46,119 bases of DNA from Planctomycetota bacterium (GCA_016177925.1 JACOUH010000049.1:1-46119); one strand, 5' to 3'. Positions 10,551-19,195 are shown, counted from the stretch's first letter. The notes: a model not told the origin generated them from the letters alone. Numbers and translations are program-made.

Positions 10551-11552
10551 ATGACCGAGCAGAAACCCCCACAGCCGAAGCGCATCCTCAGCGGCGTGCA
10601 GCCGTCGGGCAAGCTTCACCTTGGCAACTACTTCGGCGCCGTCAAGCAGCACATCGCCCTGCAGGACGAGGCCGAGGTGTTCTACTTCATCGCCGATTAC
10701 CACGCCCTGACGACCATTCAGGACCCGAAAAGTTTGAGCGAGCACACGCGTGACGTCGCCCTGGACTATCTCGCTCTGGGCCTTGATCCCGACAAGGCCA
10801 CGTTCTTCCGCCAGTCCGACGTTCCCGAGGTCAACGAGCTGGCCTTCCTCCTTGCCACCGTCACCAACATGGGCCTGCTGGATCGAGCGGTTTCCTACAA
10901 GGACAAGATCGACCGTGGCATTGAGCCCAGTGTCGGGCTGTTCTACTACCCGGTGCTGATGGCTGCCGACATCCTCATCTATCGCTCGCACGTTGTCCCG
11001 GTCGGCCGCGACCAGGTCCAGCATATCGAGATGACGCAGGACATGGCCGGGCGCTTCAATCGCACGTACGGCGAGATCTTCCCCATCCCGACCTATCGCC
11101 TCGACGTCGGCGCCAAGGTGCCCGGCATTGACGGCCAGAAGATGAGCAAATCGTACGGCAACACGATCGAGATCTTCGCCGAGGGCAAACCGCTACAAAA
11201 AACGGTCATGAACATCAAGACCGACAGCACCCCGCTAGGCAGTCCGCTCAACCCGGACACCTGCACCGTCTTCGCCTTGCACAGCCTGTTTGCCACACCC
11301 GACGAGAAGACGCAGCTCGCCGAGCTGTATCGCAGCGGGGCGATCGGTTACGGTGAGGCGAAGAAACGACTCCTGGCGAAGATCAACGCGTATTTCGAGC
11401 AGGCGCGGCAACGCCGCAAGGAACTCGCCGCCGACGCCAACCACGTCGAAGACGTCCTGCGCCACGGCGCCCAGAAGGCCCGGGCCGAGGCGCAGAAGAC
11501 GATGGAACTGGTGCGTCAGGCCGTCGGCATGAAGCCGCGCCCCGTCGTTTGA
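10551..11552 (+). CDS. trpS: Tryptophanyl-tRNA synthetase
   Basis: A 333-residue class I synthetase of normal length that charges tRNA-Trp. The HIGH-type motif appears as HLGN at residues 23-26 inside SGVQPSGKLHLGN. The KMSKS motif is intact near residue 197. An AGGA precedes the ATG at 10551. The 248-base region upstream separates it from the opposing ABC genes. I looked for a T-box leader there and could not recognise one. Nothing is odd about the gene. Confidence 0.96.
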   Translation: MTEQKPPQPKRILSGVQPSGKLHLGNYFGAVKQHIALQDEAEVFYFIADYHALTTIQDPKSLSEHTRDVALDYLALGLDPDKATFFRQSDVPEVNELAFLLATVTNMGLLDRAVSYKDKIDRGIEPSVGLFYYPVLMAADILIYRSHVVPVGRDQVQHIEMTQDMAGRFNRTYGEIFPIPTYRLDVGAKVPGIDGQKMSKSYGNTIEIFAEGKPLQKTVMNIKTDSTPLGSPLNPDTCTVFALHSLFATPDEKTQLAELYRSGAIGYGEAKKRLLAKINAYFEQARQRRKELAADANHVEDVLRHGAQKARAEAQKTMELVRQAVGMKPRPVV

Positions 11553-11628
11553 CCTGGCTTCCCTCCCCCGTTTCACCGAACCCGCGTTCTGGCGAACGCG
11601 GCTACAAACCTCACAAGGAGACTCCTCG

Positions 11629-12951
11629 ATGTCGACATCCTTCACCCGCCGCCAGCTCCTGAAAGCGGCCGCCGTGGCCGGCCTGGCTCCCGCATCCCTG
11701 CTGGCGGAGAAGAAGCAACCCGCCAGTGAACGCCTCAATGTCGCGGTCATCGGCACCTACAACCGCGCCCACGGCAACCTGGTCGAGGTCAGCGCCGCCG
11801 GCGCCAACGTCGTCGCCCTGTGCGACGTCGACGAGAACCTTGCCACCGGGGCCCGCCGCGAGTTCCCCAAGGCGTCCTTTGACATCGATTTCCGGCGCGT
11901 TGTCGACCGCAAGGACATCGACGCCGTCCTGGTGGCGACACCCGATCACACGCATGCGGTCATCATGATGGCGGCGCTCGAGGCGGGCAAGCACGTCTAC
12001 TGCGAGAAGCCGCTGACACACACCGTCTACGAGGCCCGCCGCGTCGCCGAGACTGCCGCCAAGCACAAGCGCGTCACGCAGATGGGAACGCAGATCCACG
12101 CCGGCAGCAACTACCGCCGTGTCGTCGAACTGGTCCGGAGCGGGGCGATCGGGACGGTGCGCGAGGTCCATGTCTGGTGCGGCCGATCCTACGGTGGGGC
12201 GAAGCGGTCGACGAAAACACAGCCCACGCCGAAGGGACTGCACTGGGACCTGTGGCTGGGGCCGGCGCCGGAGCGACCCTACGACCGGGCCTACCACCCC
12301 TTCGACTGGCGCGGCTGGTGGGACTTTGGCGGAGGCACGCTCAACGATATGGCCTGTCATCACATGGACCTCCCCTTCTGGGCGCTCGAGTTGGACGCCC
12401 CCACCAAGGTCGCCGCCGAGGGCCCGCCGCCCGAGAGGGAGACCGTCGCCCCGTGGCTGATTGTTCGTTACGAGTTCCCAGCGCGCCGGGGCCCCTCCGC
12501 CAGCTCGGGGCCCTCCCGCGCAAGCGGGTCGCGGCCGGCGGTGCGGCTGACCTGGTACGACGGCGGCAAGCGGCCGGCGATCCTGTCGCAGCCCGACATG
12601 CCGAAGTGGAGCGATGGCTCCCTGTTCGTCGGGGACAAGGGCATGCTGATCGCCGGCTACAGCGATCACAAGCTCCTGCCGGAGAAGCAGTTCGCCGGCT
12701 TCAAGCGCCCCAGGCCGTTCATCCCCGACTCGATCGGGCACCACAAGGAATGGCTCGAAGCGTGCAAGAACGGCGGCACGACGACCTGCCGCTTCGGCTA
12801 CAGCGGGGCGCTGACCGAGGCGGTCCTGCTGGGCACCGTGTCGTATCGTTCGGGCAAGAGTTTCACCTGGGACAGCGCGAAGCTGAAGACGAGCGATCCG
12901 GCGGCGAACGCATGGCTTCACAAGGAGTATCGCCGCGGCTGGTCCCTGTGA
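11629..12951 (+). CDS. Gfo/Idh/MocA-family oxidoreductase with a TAT signal
   Basis: A 440-residue NAD(P)-dependent oxidoreductase. The N-terminus has a twin-arginine signal, TRRQLLKAAAVAGLAPASLL, so it is exported folded. A Rossmann motif (NVAVIGTYNRAHGN) starts near residue 38. EKPLTH near residue 126 carries the catalytic-site lysine. DFGGGTLNDMACHHMD is the typical substrate-binding block. Planctomycetes encode many such secreted paralogues, thought to act on sugars, with substrates mostly unknown. Residues 286-302 (12484-12534) are a low-complexity Arg/Ser/Gly insert made of palindromic GC-rich DNA. The start has an AAGGAG upstream. Confidence 0.92.
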   Translation: MSTSFTRRQLLKAAAVAGLAPASLLAEKKQPASERLNVAVIGTYNRAHGNLVEVSAAGANVVALCDVDENLATGARREFPKASFDIDFRRVVDRKDIDAVLVATPDHTHAVIMMAALEAGKHVYCEKPLTHTVYEARRVAETAAKHKRVTQMGTQIHAGSNYRRVVELVRSGAIGTVREVHVWCGRSYGGAKRSTKTQPTPKGLHWDLWLGPAPERPYDRAYHPFDWRGWWDFGGGTLNDMACHHMDLPFWALELDAPTKVAAEGPPPERETVAPWLIVRYEFPARRGPSASSGPSRASGSRPAVRLTWYDGGKRPAILSQPDMPKWSDGSLFVGDKGMLIAGYSDHKLLPEKQFAGFKRPRPFIPDSIGHHKEWLEACKNGGTTTCRFGYSGALTEAVLLGTVSYRSGKSFTWDSAKLKTSDPAANAWLHKEYRRGWSL

Positions 12952-12972
12952 CGAAGGGAGCGGTTTTACCTC

Positions 12973-13029
12973 TTAGCCCGACGCGCTAGCGAGGGAAAAC
13001 AAGAAATCCTCGCTGGCGCGTCGGGCTAA
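12973..13029. repeat. Inverted repeat with 22-bp arms upstream of purA
   Basis: The arms TTAGCCCGACGCGC...GAGG (12973-12994) and its reverse complement (13008-13029) pair at 21 of 22 positions around a 13-base A-rich loop. It lies between two genes on the same strand, 22 bases after one stop and 16 bases before the next start. It may terminate the first gene. It also occupies the place where a Shine-Dalgarno for purA would be sought. Confidence 0.9.
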
Positions 13030-13045
13030 GAAATCGTGAGCACCC

Positions 13046-14371
13046 ATGAGACGCGCCATCGTCACGGTCGGTCTGGGCTTCGGCGATGAGGGGAAGGGAG
13101 CGACCGTCGACTTCCTCTGCCGCCACCACGGTGCCGATCTCGTGGTTCGCTACAGTGGCGGCTCGCAGGCCGGCCACAATGTGCAGCTCCCCGATGGCCG
13201 GCGCCACACGTTCTCCCAGTTCGGCGCCGGCACCCTGGCTGGCGTCTCGACCTACCTCGCCGCGCCGGTCGTCCTCCACCCGACGGCGCTAGTCCGCGAG
13301 GCCGCCCACCTCGCGGAACAGGGCGTCGCCGACCCCTTCGGCACATTGACGGTGCATCCCCGCTGTCTTGTCTCGACGTGGCTGCACCAGGCCGCCAACC
13401 AGTTGCGGGAGTTGGCCCGCGGCGATGCCCGTCACGGCTCCTGCGGCCACGGCATCGGCGAAACACGGAGTTACTGGCTCCAACACGGAGACGATGCCGT
13501 CTTCGCGCACGACCTCCGCGATCCTGTCGCCCTGCGCGAGAAACTGGAGCTGCTCCGGCAGCGTTTCCTCCTCGACATGGACAAGCTGGCCGGCAAGCTG
13601 CCGCGACCCGCTGGCGCGGGTGCCCCGACACTCGCGGAGTACGACCTCCTTGGCATTACCGCCGACGGTCTGGCGGAGCCGCTCCTGGAGGTCGGCACCT
13701 TGCTCCAGTTCGCCGCGGATCTACCGGACCACACCACGGCGGTCTACGAGGGTGCCCAAGGCGTTCTGCTCGACGAATGGTTTGGCTTCCACCCCTACAC
13801 GACCTGGAGTACGGTGACGGCTCACCACGCCGTCGAGTTGGTTGTCCGGAGCGGGGCCGAGGAAGTTTGCGTCCTCGGCCTGACACGCGCGTACACTACC
13901 CGGCACGGCGCCGGCCCGCTGCCCAGTTACGAAGAGCCGCTCACGGCATCGATCCGGGACGAGGGCAACCCCTGGAACCGATGGCAGGGCAGTCTGCGGG
14001 CCGGCTGGCTCGACCTGGTCCTGCTCCGCTACGCCGCGAGGGTGTGCGCCCCGATCGACAACCTGGTCGTTAGTTGTCTCGACCACCTCGACGGCAAGGA
14101 CGCACAGGTCTGCATCGGCTACGACCGCTGCGAGGAACTCCCACTCCCCGCGGGGCCTGACCTCGCTCACCAGGAGCGGCTGACCTCCCTGCTCGAGGAA
14201 GCGGTCGCCATCTGCCTGCCGCCGACGAAGGACTCCCTCCTCGCAATGGTCGGGGAGATCGCCCCGGTCGCTCTCGTCGCACACGGTCCGACTCACCTCG
14301 ACCGGGATTGCATGCCGCTGCGGTTCCGCAAGCGCGTCCGAACCGCCCCCTCCGTCGAAAACCGGCGCTGA
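13046..14371 (+). CDS. purA: Divergent adenylosuccinate synthetase family protein
   Basis: A protein of 441 residues, normal for PurA, the GTP-dependent ligase that joins IMP and aspartate in AMP synthesis. The GTP loop GDEGKG is at residues 13-18. The catalytic histidine is in GGSQAGHN where the usual sequence is GGNNAGHT. LTRAYTTRHGAGPLPSYE corresponds to the aspartate/Arg block (usual VTKAYTTRVGxGPFPTE). The IMP loop usually reads GTTxRGIGPAY, but here it is GSCGHGIGETR. The usual ...SSNTTAGG region is also changed (PYTTWSTVTAHHA). It is therefore a distant member, and the substrate could differ. No strong Shine-Dalgarno is present. A 21-bp palindrome is carried in frame at 13606. Confidence 0.75.
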   Translation: MRRAIVTVGLGFGDEGKGATVDFLCRHHGADLVVRYSGGSQAGHNVQLPDGRRHTFSQFGAGTLAGVSTYLAAPVVLHPTALVREAAHLAEQGVADPFGTLTVHPRCLVSTWLHQAANQLRELARGDARHGSCGHGIGETRSYWLQHGDDAVFAHDLRDPVALREKLELLRQRFLLDMDKLAGKLPRPAGAGAPTLAEYDLLGITADGLAEPLLEVGTLLQFAADLPDHTTAVYEGAQGVLLDEWFGFHPYTTWSTVTAHHAVELVVRSGAEEVCVLGLTRAYTTRHGAGPLPSYEEPLTASIRDEGNPWNRWQGSLRAGWLDLVLLRYAARVCAPIDNLVVSCLDHLDGKDAQVCIGYDRCEELPLPAGPDLAHQERLTSLLEEAVAICLPPTKDSLLAMVGEIAPVALVAHGPTHLDRDCMPLRFRKRVRTAPSVENRR

Positions 14372-14496
14372 CCCCTGCCCATCGCCGCGTCGTGCCGGAT
14401 TTCGCTGCACCCTGCCGAATTTTCCGGCGTCCTAGCACGCCACTTCCCGAAGGGGTTTCAGTCCATCGATTTTTCTTAACATCTTGTCCTGACTTG

Positions 14497-14524
14497 ACTT
14501 GTGACTTGCCGTACAAGTTTTTTT
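14497..14524 (+). terminator. Possible intrinsic terminator downstream of purA
   Basis: ACTTGT (14497-14502) and ACAAGT (14513-14518) form a 6-bp stem with a 10-base loop, followed directly by a run of seven T. The stem is weak, but the T run is the clearest in the region. It lies 125 bases after the purA stop. Confidence 0.4.
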
Positions 14525-14572
14525 ATTGGTCGGCACGCTTATTGCCCTTGGTAGAAGCATTCAAGTTGCCCA

Positions 14573-14660
14573 TCGCCCAATCGCCCAAACAGTCGCCCAA
14601 GTCGCCCGCGTCGCCCTCGCCCGAACGCCCAGCGCCCATCGCCCCGCCCAGTCGCCCAAA
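14573..14660. repeat. Degenerate tandem array of CGCCCAA-type units
   Basis: About ten imperfect copies of a 7-10 base unit (CATCGCCCAA, TCGCCCAAA, GTCGCCCAA, CGCCCAG) follow one another. The array runs directly into the left arm of the inverted repeat at 14658. It has the same short-unit build as the arms of the other elements here but lacks an opposite arm. Confidence 0.7.
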
Positions 14661-14717
14661 ACGATCAGCCGCGGACCTCTGACCCGCCCATCAGAGATCC
14701 GCGGCTGATCGTTTTTT
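14658..14717. terminator. Strong 18-bp inverted repeat with T run
   Basis: The arms AAAACGATCAGCCGCGGA (14658-14675) and its exact reverse complement (14698-14715) are followed by T residues to 14717. An inner 5-bp stem (TCTGA/TCAGA) lies inside the loop. On either strand the stem ends in a T run, so it can terminate transcription in both directions. It lies about 130 bases before the next start. Confidence 0.75.
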
Positions 14718-14844
14718 CGTCGGGAGCGGAGACAGGGCCGGCGCCGCATCCGAAACCCCGCTGGACGAGCCGGAGTATTCCTTCTGTCCAGACCAACGCG
14801 GGCGACCCTCCCGCGCCCGCATGGGACCCAACAACGAGAGGATC

Positions 14845-16722
14845 ATGAGACGCCTTCCGCTGCCCCTGGCCCTGTTCGCCCTCGCCTGTCTCGCAGGCCC
14901 GGCCCGACCGGACGCCCCGATGGTGACCGACAAGCTCAATAAGAAGATCGACAATTTCACTCTCTTCAGCCCGGGCGGCAAGTCCTTCGCCCTGCACGAC
15001 CTCAAGGACGTCCGCGCCGTGGTCGTCGTGTTCGTGTCGTTCGACTGTCCGGTGTCCACCAGTTACGCCGCCCCGCTGGCCGAGCTGCACCACAGCTACG
15101 CGCAGAAGGGAGTTGTCTTCGTCGCTGCCGGCTTCGAGGGCGAGGCCGAGCTGGCTCGTCACGCTGGGGACTTCAAGGTCCCCTTCCCGGTGCTGCGCGA
15201 CCGTGACTTCGCGGCCGCCGACCTCCTCAAGGCATCGACCACGCCTGAGGCCTTCGTCCTGGATCACAACTTCGTCCTCCGCTACCGGGGACGTATCGAC
15301 AACGGCTACGTCGCCCGTCTCAAGAAGGCTCCTGTCACCACGCGCCACGACCTCCGTGAGGCCCTCGACGAACTCCTCGCCGGCAAGCCCGTTAGCAAGC
15401 CGGTCACGCCGTCCGTCGGCTGCCCCATCAGCCGCGAGAAGGAGGAGAAGAAGACCGGCAAAGTCACCTACTATCGCGAGGTCCTGCCGATCCTGCAGAA
15501 GAATTGCCAGCAGTGCCACCGTGCCGGCGAAGTCGGGCCGTTCTCCCTGATGACCTACAAGCAGGCGGTCAACTGGTCGGGCGACATCAAGGAGTACACC
15601 CGGTCGGGCAAGATGCCGCCGTGGAAGCCGGTCGACGGCCCGGCGTTCCACAACGCGCGCAAGATGAGCCCGAAGGAAATTGACACCCTCGCCGCCTGGG
15701 TCGACGAGGGCACCCCGCAGGGCGACCCGAACGACGCCCCGCCGCCGGCAACCTTCACGAGCGGCTGGCAACTCGGCAAGCCCGACCTGGTCCTGGAGAC
15801 AGGCGAAATGACGGTTGGTCCCGGCGGCCGCGACCTGTTCCGCTGCTTCGTCCTGCCGACACACCTGACCGAGGACAAGATCGTCACGGCCATCGAGGTA
15901 CGACCGAGCAACCCGCGTGTCGTCCACCACACGCTCCACTTCCTCGACCAAACCGGCCGCGGCCGCGAGTTGGAGAAGAAAGAAAAGGATCGGCCCAAGA
16001 CGGGTAAGGAGCAGGACGTTGGCCCCGGCTACTCGAATGCGATGGGCGTCGGCTTCCGGGCGCAGCGCGGCCTCGCCGGCTGGGCGCCCGGCCAGCGGGC
16101 TCGTCGCCTCCCCGAGGGCACCGGCTACTTCCTGCCCAAGGAGGCCGACGTCGTCGTCCAGGTGCATTACCACCGCACCGGCCGCGTCGAGAAGGACAGC
16201 ACCAAGATCGGTCTCTACTTTGCGAAGAAGCCGGTCCAGAAGCAGTTCCAGGGCATGGTCATTCCCGGCCGATTCCTGTTCATTCCGAAGGGGGCCGAGC
16301 ACTACAAGGTGGAAGGCGCCATCGAGGTGCTTCAGGACTGCACGCTGCACTCGGTCATGCCGCACATGCACATGCTCGGCAAGGAGGTCAAGGTAACCAT
16401 CACGCCGCCCGACGGCACGGCCAAAACGCTCATCGCCATCAAGGATTGGGACTACAACTGGCAGGAAACGTACTTCCTCGAGCAGCCGCTGCGCCTGAAG
16501 GCGGGCACGCGGCTGTCGGTCGAGGCGTTTTACGACAACAGCGAGAAGAACCCGAACAATCCGAACAACCCGCCGAAGATGGTCTTCCTGGGTGAGCAGA
16601 CAGACAACGAGATGCTCTTTGTCTTCCTCGGCGCGACGTCTGAGCAGAAGGGGCGCATCCGCTTCCGTCCGATCAACAAGGACGGCACGCCGCTGCAACT
16701 CCGCCGCCTCGGTGGCAACTGA
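14845..16722 (+). CDS. Secreted redoxin / heme / copper monooxygenase-like fusion protein
   Basis: A 625-residue protein with three parts. Residues 1-25 are a signal peptide (RRLPLPLALFALACLAGPA). A thioredoxin-fold AhpC/TSA-like domain follows, with CPVS near residue 67. Next comes a c-type heme site, CQQCH, near residue 222. The C-terminal 300 residues have VVHHTLHF (about 360), VHYHRTG (about 440) and MPHMHMLG (about 505). These histidines and methionine fit the two copper sites of peptidylglycine/dopamine-type ascorbate-dependent monooxygenases. It is likely a periplasmic oxidoreductase of unknown substrate. I prefer the ATG at 14845, which has GAGAGG upstream, to the ATG at 14821. It is separated by terminators from both sides and appears to be a single-gene unit. 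Confidence 0.8.
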   Translation: MRRLPLPLALFALACLAGPARPDAPMVTDKLNKKIDNFTLFSPGGKSFALHDLKDVRAVVVVFVSFDCPVSTSYAAPLAELHHSYAQKGVVFVAAGFEGEAELARHAGDFKVPFPVLRDRDFAAADLLKASTTPEAFVLDHNFVLRYRGRIDNGYVARLKKAPVTTRHDLREALDELLAGKPVSKPVTPSVGCPISREKEEKKTGKVTYYREVLPILQKNCQQCHRAGEVGPFSLMTYKQAVNWSGDIKEYTRSGKMPPWKPVDGPAFHNARKMSPKEIDTLAAWVDEGTPQGDPNDAPPPATFTSGWQLGKPDLVLETGEMTVGPGGRDLFRCFVLPTHLTEDKIVTAIEVRPSNPRVVHHTLHFLDQTGRGRELEKKEKDRPKTGKEQDVGPGYSNAMGVGFRAQRGLAGWAPGQRARRLPEGTGYFLPKEADVVVQVHYHRTGRVEKDSTKIGLYFAKKPVQKQFQGMVIPGRFLFIPKGAEHYKVEGAIEVLQDCTLHSVMPHMHMLGKEVKVTITPPDGTAKTLIAIKDWDYNWQETYFLEQPLRLKAGTRLSVEAFYDNSEKNPNNPNNPPKMVFLGEQTDNEMLFVFLGATSEQKGRIRFRPINKDGTPLQLRRLGGN

Positions 16723-16800
16723 TCGCAGGGAACCTAGCTTCGCGGGATGTCGGAAGCTCGATTGCCTTCGGTTCGGCTTTCGGATTGGTCCCTGCGTTTT

Positions 16801-18039
16801 TCATCGGCCCCGCCTGCCCGGCGGCGCTATCTCCGCCCCGGCCAACTTCATAGCGGCGAAACGCCAGTGCGGCGACACCGGGGGCAGCGCCCGGCGCAGC
16901 GCGGCGGCGTCGGCCTCGAGGACCAGGATGATGTCGGCCCGGAAGAGATGATCTTGATCCTCGAAGGTGGTGTCAAAACCGAGTCGGATGACGTCGCCCA
17001 GGCGCTGACGAGTGGGATGATGGGACGTCTCCGGGCTGAATTTGAGCTGTCTCTGCTCCTTCGGGCCCGGAGCGAAGTAGCTGCGGAGAGCCTCCAGCAC
17101 TTGTTTCCGCGCGGCCTCGTCGATCACGGCGTCCACGTCGGCCTGGACGCAGTCGCCTCGACAGGTGCGTTGGAAGGCGGCGACAATCTCCGGACGTCCC
17201 CTGGCAGAAGCCGCCCCGCCGGCGACGGTGCCCAGGGCCGGCCGCTGGCGCAGGAGGGCGCGGGCCGAATCGCGCTGGTGGCCTTCCGGCAGCGTCAGCA
17301 AGTGGATCTCGATGCTGCTGGGCTCCTGCATGGCCTTCTGCCAGGTATCCACGAACCCCCGGGAACTGCGAATGAGTTCCATCATCGCCTTGCCGGACTC
17401 GGTATACCTCATCGGCCCATCCAGTTTCATGCCGCTCATGTCGATATTCCACTGCGGCCCTTCCCCGCGCCCTTCCCCGTCCGTGCTCTCGACCGCAATC
17501 TGGGCGTCAAACCAGCAATCGGGGGTCGTGATGCGATAACTGAGGACGACCCGGTAACCGCCCGGCTTGTCGTCGCAGGACTTGACGCCGTTGGGCACGA
17601 ACGTGGTTTCCAGTCCGCCCGCGAGGATGGCGCGGATGACGTCCTGCCGGAGGAAATGGGTGAACTGGCCTGTACCGCCCGACGAGGCCATCGCGGCGGC
17701 CACCCGCTCCTCGAGCTTGCGACGCAGGTCCGGGTCTTCTTCGCGGAGGCCAGTTCGCTGGGGGGGCGGCATGACGCAGAGCAGGAAGCCGGCCACAGGA
17801 ATCAGCAGCGTCCAGCCCAATTCCGGCATCGGCTTGCGGCTGAGCAGCGCGACGAGGCCCAGCAGCAGGCTGATCGCCGCATACAGCGCTGACATCCCGA
17901 AACCAACCAGCGCCAGCACCGAGAGCGAACGGTAGTCCTGCTCGGGAGCATCCCCAAGTTGTGGCGTCGGGGCGTCAGGAAGGCGAGAAGTCAGGTGCTG
18001 CGCCCCCGGCGGGGACGAAACTTCTTGGGGTTCGGCCAT
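16801..18039 (-). CDS. Membrane-anchored protein of unknown function
   Basis: A 412-residue protein that I do not recognise. Residues 1-40 are Pro/Ser/Thr-rich. Two membrane helices follow: SVLALVGFGMSALYAAISLL near residue 40 and LGWTLLIPVAGFLLCV near residue 75. The rest (about residues 95-412) is a mixed soluble domain with no motif that I can name. The ATG at 18039 has GGAGGAA about 8 bases upstream. The longer open frame upstream of it only translates the 45-bp inverted repeat arm. It is the last gene of the secG-yicC-gmk-rpoZ run on this strand, but the strong inverted repeat before it may give it separate expression. Confidence 0.75.
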   Translation of the reverse strand: MAEPQEVSSPPGAQHLTSRLPDAPTPQLGDAPEQDYRSLSVLALVGFGMSALYAAISLLLGLVALLSRKPMPELGWTLLIPVAGFLLCVMPPPQRTGLREEDPDLRRKLEERVAAAMASSGGTGQFTHFLRQDVIRAILAGGLETTFVPNGVKSCDDKPGGYRVVLSYRITTPDCWFDAQIAVESTDGEGRGEGPQWNIDMSGMKLDGPMRYTESGKAMMELIRSSRGFVDTWQKAMQEPSSIEIHLLTLPEGHQRDSARALLRQRPALGTVAGGAASARGRPEIVAAFQRTCRGDCVQADVDAVIDEAARKQVLEALRSYFAPGPKEQRQLKFSPETSHHPTRQRLGDVIRLGFDTTFEDQDHLFRADIILVLEADAAALRRALPPVSPHWRFAAMKLAGAEIAPPGRRGR

Positions 18040-18057
18040 GGTGCATTCCTCCAAAAG

Positions 18058-18237
18058 AGGAAGAAGAATTGGCCACAGATGAACACAGATCAACACAGAT
18101 AAGACAGACAGATAATACAGATAGAAAGAAGAGGGAAAGGCGGCCTGCTGGCCGCCTTCGATCTCTTTTTCTTCTTCCTCCGCCTCCTTTCTTTATCTGT
18201 GTTGATCTGTGTTCATCTGTGGCCAATTCTTCTTCCT
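18058..18237. repeat. Perfect 45-bp inverted repeat (CACAGATGAA/CACAGATCAA arms) with inner hairpin
   Basis: The left arm (18058-18102) and right arm (18193-18237) are exact reverse complements over 45 bases. They contain the tandem units CACAGATGAA, CACAGATCAA and CACAGATAA, flanked by AGGAAGAAGAATTGGC. The 90-base centre is purine/pyrimidine-rich and holds a 9-bp stem AAGGCGGCC/GGCCGCCTT (18137-18158). It lies between rpoZ and the membrane-protein gene, 19 bases before the start codon of the latter and 11 bases after the rpoZ stop. No transposase is present. Confidence 0.95.
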
Positions 18238-18248
18238 CCTTTGTTGTG

Positions 18249-18545
18249 TCAGTCGTCGCTGCCGCCCAAGTCGGTGGAGATGTCGCCCATCATGGCCCGG
18301 CGGGCGGCGTCGCCGGCCGCTCCCGCTCCGCCGCGCAGCTGGATCTGCCCGGACGTGTCGAGATAGATCTTATCTTGCAGGATTTCCTGGATGACGACGG
18401 CCATCCGGTCGCTGCTGCGCGGCAGGTCGACCAGCGGTTTGTAGCCCTGGTTGAGCATGATCATGCGCTTCTGGATGAGCGTCGACAGCTTGAAGCGGCC
18501 GCCGACCTTGTTGACGATGGCCTCTTCTTTCAGTTCGTCGAGCAT
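18249..18545 (-). CDS. rpoZ: RNA polymerase omega subunit (divergent)
   Basis: A 98-residue protein. [24 protein letters not shown] followed by PLVD, and [11 protein letters not shown], matches the omega pattern (N+F, a run of small and basic residues, G.xPLV, then ALREI..GKI). Omega helps fold and assemble the beta' subunit. Its place directly after gmk is the classic gmk-rpoZ order, which supports the call. The ATG at 18545 has GGAGGAACGCC upstream. The open frame extends further back only through a GGATGAA inverted repeat, so the longer start is rejected. The C-terminus (about 30 residues) is Gly/Ala/Asp-rich. Confidence 0.8.
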   Translation of the reverse strand: MLDELKEEAIVNKVGGRFKLSTLIQKRMIMLNQGYKPLVDLPRSSDRMAVVIQEILQDKIYLDTSGQIQLRGGAGAAGDAARRAMMGDISTDLGGSDD

Positions 18546-18556
18546 GGCGTTCCTCC

Positions 18557-18623
18557 AAAGGATGAAGGATGAAGGATGAACAAAGACAGTCTTTCTTGCT
18601 TCATCCTTCATCCTTCATCCTTT
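18557..18623. repeat. Perfect 24-bp GGATGAA inverted repeat between gmk and rpoZ
   Basis: Three tandem GGATGAA units preceded by AAA (18557-18580) and their exact reverse complement (18600-18623) enclose a 19-base loop with its own small AAAGA/TCTTT stem. The right arm encodes the last residues and the stop codon of gmk. The left arm ends 2 bases before the GGAGGA of rpoZ. Confidence 0.95.
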
Positions 18624-19183
18624 CCGAAGAAGGACTGCCGGACCAGCGCTTTCACCTCGGCGACGGCGCGGTCCAGGTCGTCGTTGATCACCACCTTGTC
18701 ATATTCGCCCTGGCGAGCCATCTCCGCCTCGGCGGCGGCGAGGCGGCGCTGGATGGTTGGTTCGTCCTCGGTGCCGCGCCGCTCCAACCGCTGCCTGAGC
18801 ACTTCTAGCGATAGCGGCGCCATGAAGATCGAGACGTCAATGTCGGGACAGCGCTGGCGAACCTGGGCGGCCCCCTGCACGTCGATGTCGAGGAGGACGC
18901 CCTTGCCCTGCCGGCGGTTCACCTCGACCTCCGAACGGAGGGTGCCGTAGAAGTTGCCGTAGACCTTTGCCCACTCCAGAAGTTCACCCCGCGCTCGTGC
19001 CTCCTCGAAGCGCTCCCCAGTCCAGAAGAAATAATGGACGCCGTCCGTCTCGTCGGGGCGCCGCGCCCGGGTGGTGGCGGAAACCGACAGGTGCAGCGGC
19101 AACCCGGAGGTCGCGAGCAGCCGCTGGATCACCGTCGACTTGCCGCAGCCGCTGGGCCCCGACAGGATGATGAGCGGCCCCAT
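18608..19183 (-). CDS. gmk: Guanylate kinase
   Basis: A 191-residue kinase that phosphorylates GMP to GDP in the cytoplasm. The P-loop GPSGCGKST is at residues 9-17. GMP-binding residues are seen in [28 protein letters not shown] carries the conserved Asp, and [10 protein letters not shown] carries the lid-region arginines. Length is normal. The chosen ATG is at 19183; a TTG at 19189 is also in frame. No Shine-Dalgarno is seen because the inverted repeat at 19196-19273 reaches almost to the start codon. The last residues (KDEG) and the TGA come from the GGATGAA repeat. It lies between yicC and rpoZ, the usual order. Confidence 0.95.
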   Translation of the reverse strand: MGPLIILSGPSGCGKSTVIQRLLATSGLPLHLSVSATTRARRPDETDGVHYFFWTGERFEEARARGELLEWAKVYGNFYGTLRSEVEVNRRQGKGVLLDIDVQGAAQVRQRCPDIDVSIFMAPLSLEVLRQRLERRGTEDEPTIQRRLAAAEAEMARQGEYDKVVINDDLDRAVAEVKALVRQSFFGKDEG

Positions 19184-19195
19184 GTGCAAAATCCC

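Larger units (their letters stand above)
14372..14844. other. Intergenic region with two hairpins and a CGCCCAA-rich array
   Basis: No gene is recognisable in these 473 bases. In order there is a small terminator-like hairpin (14497-14524), then a degenerate array of CGCCCAA/TCGCCC units (about 14573-14660). A strong 18-bp inverted repeat with a T run follows (14658-14717), and then the leader of the next gene. Base composition shifts from A/T-rich (14460-14530) to C-rich. Confidence 0.7.

Noticed and set aside
18546..18611. Longer rpoZ start ([18 protein letters not shown]...)
   Set aside because: Those codons only translate the GGATGAA inverted repeat. The ATG at 18545 has a proper Shine-Dalgarno and fits the family length.
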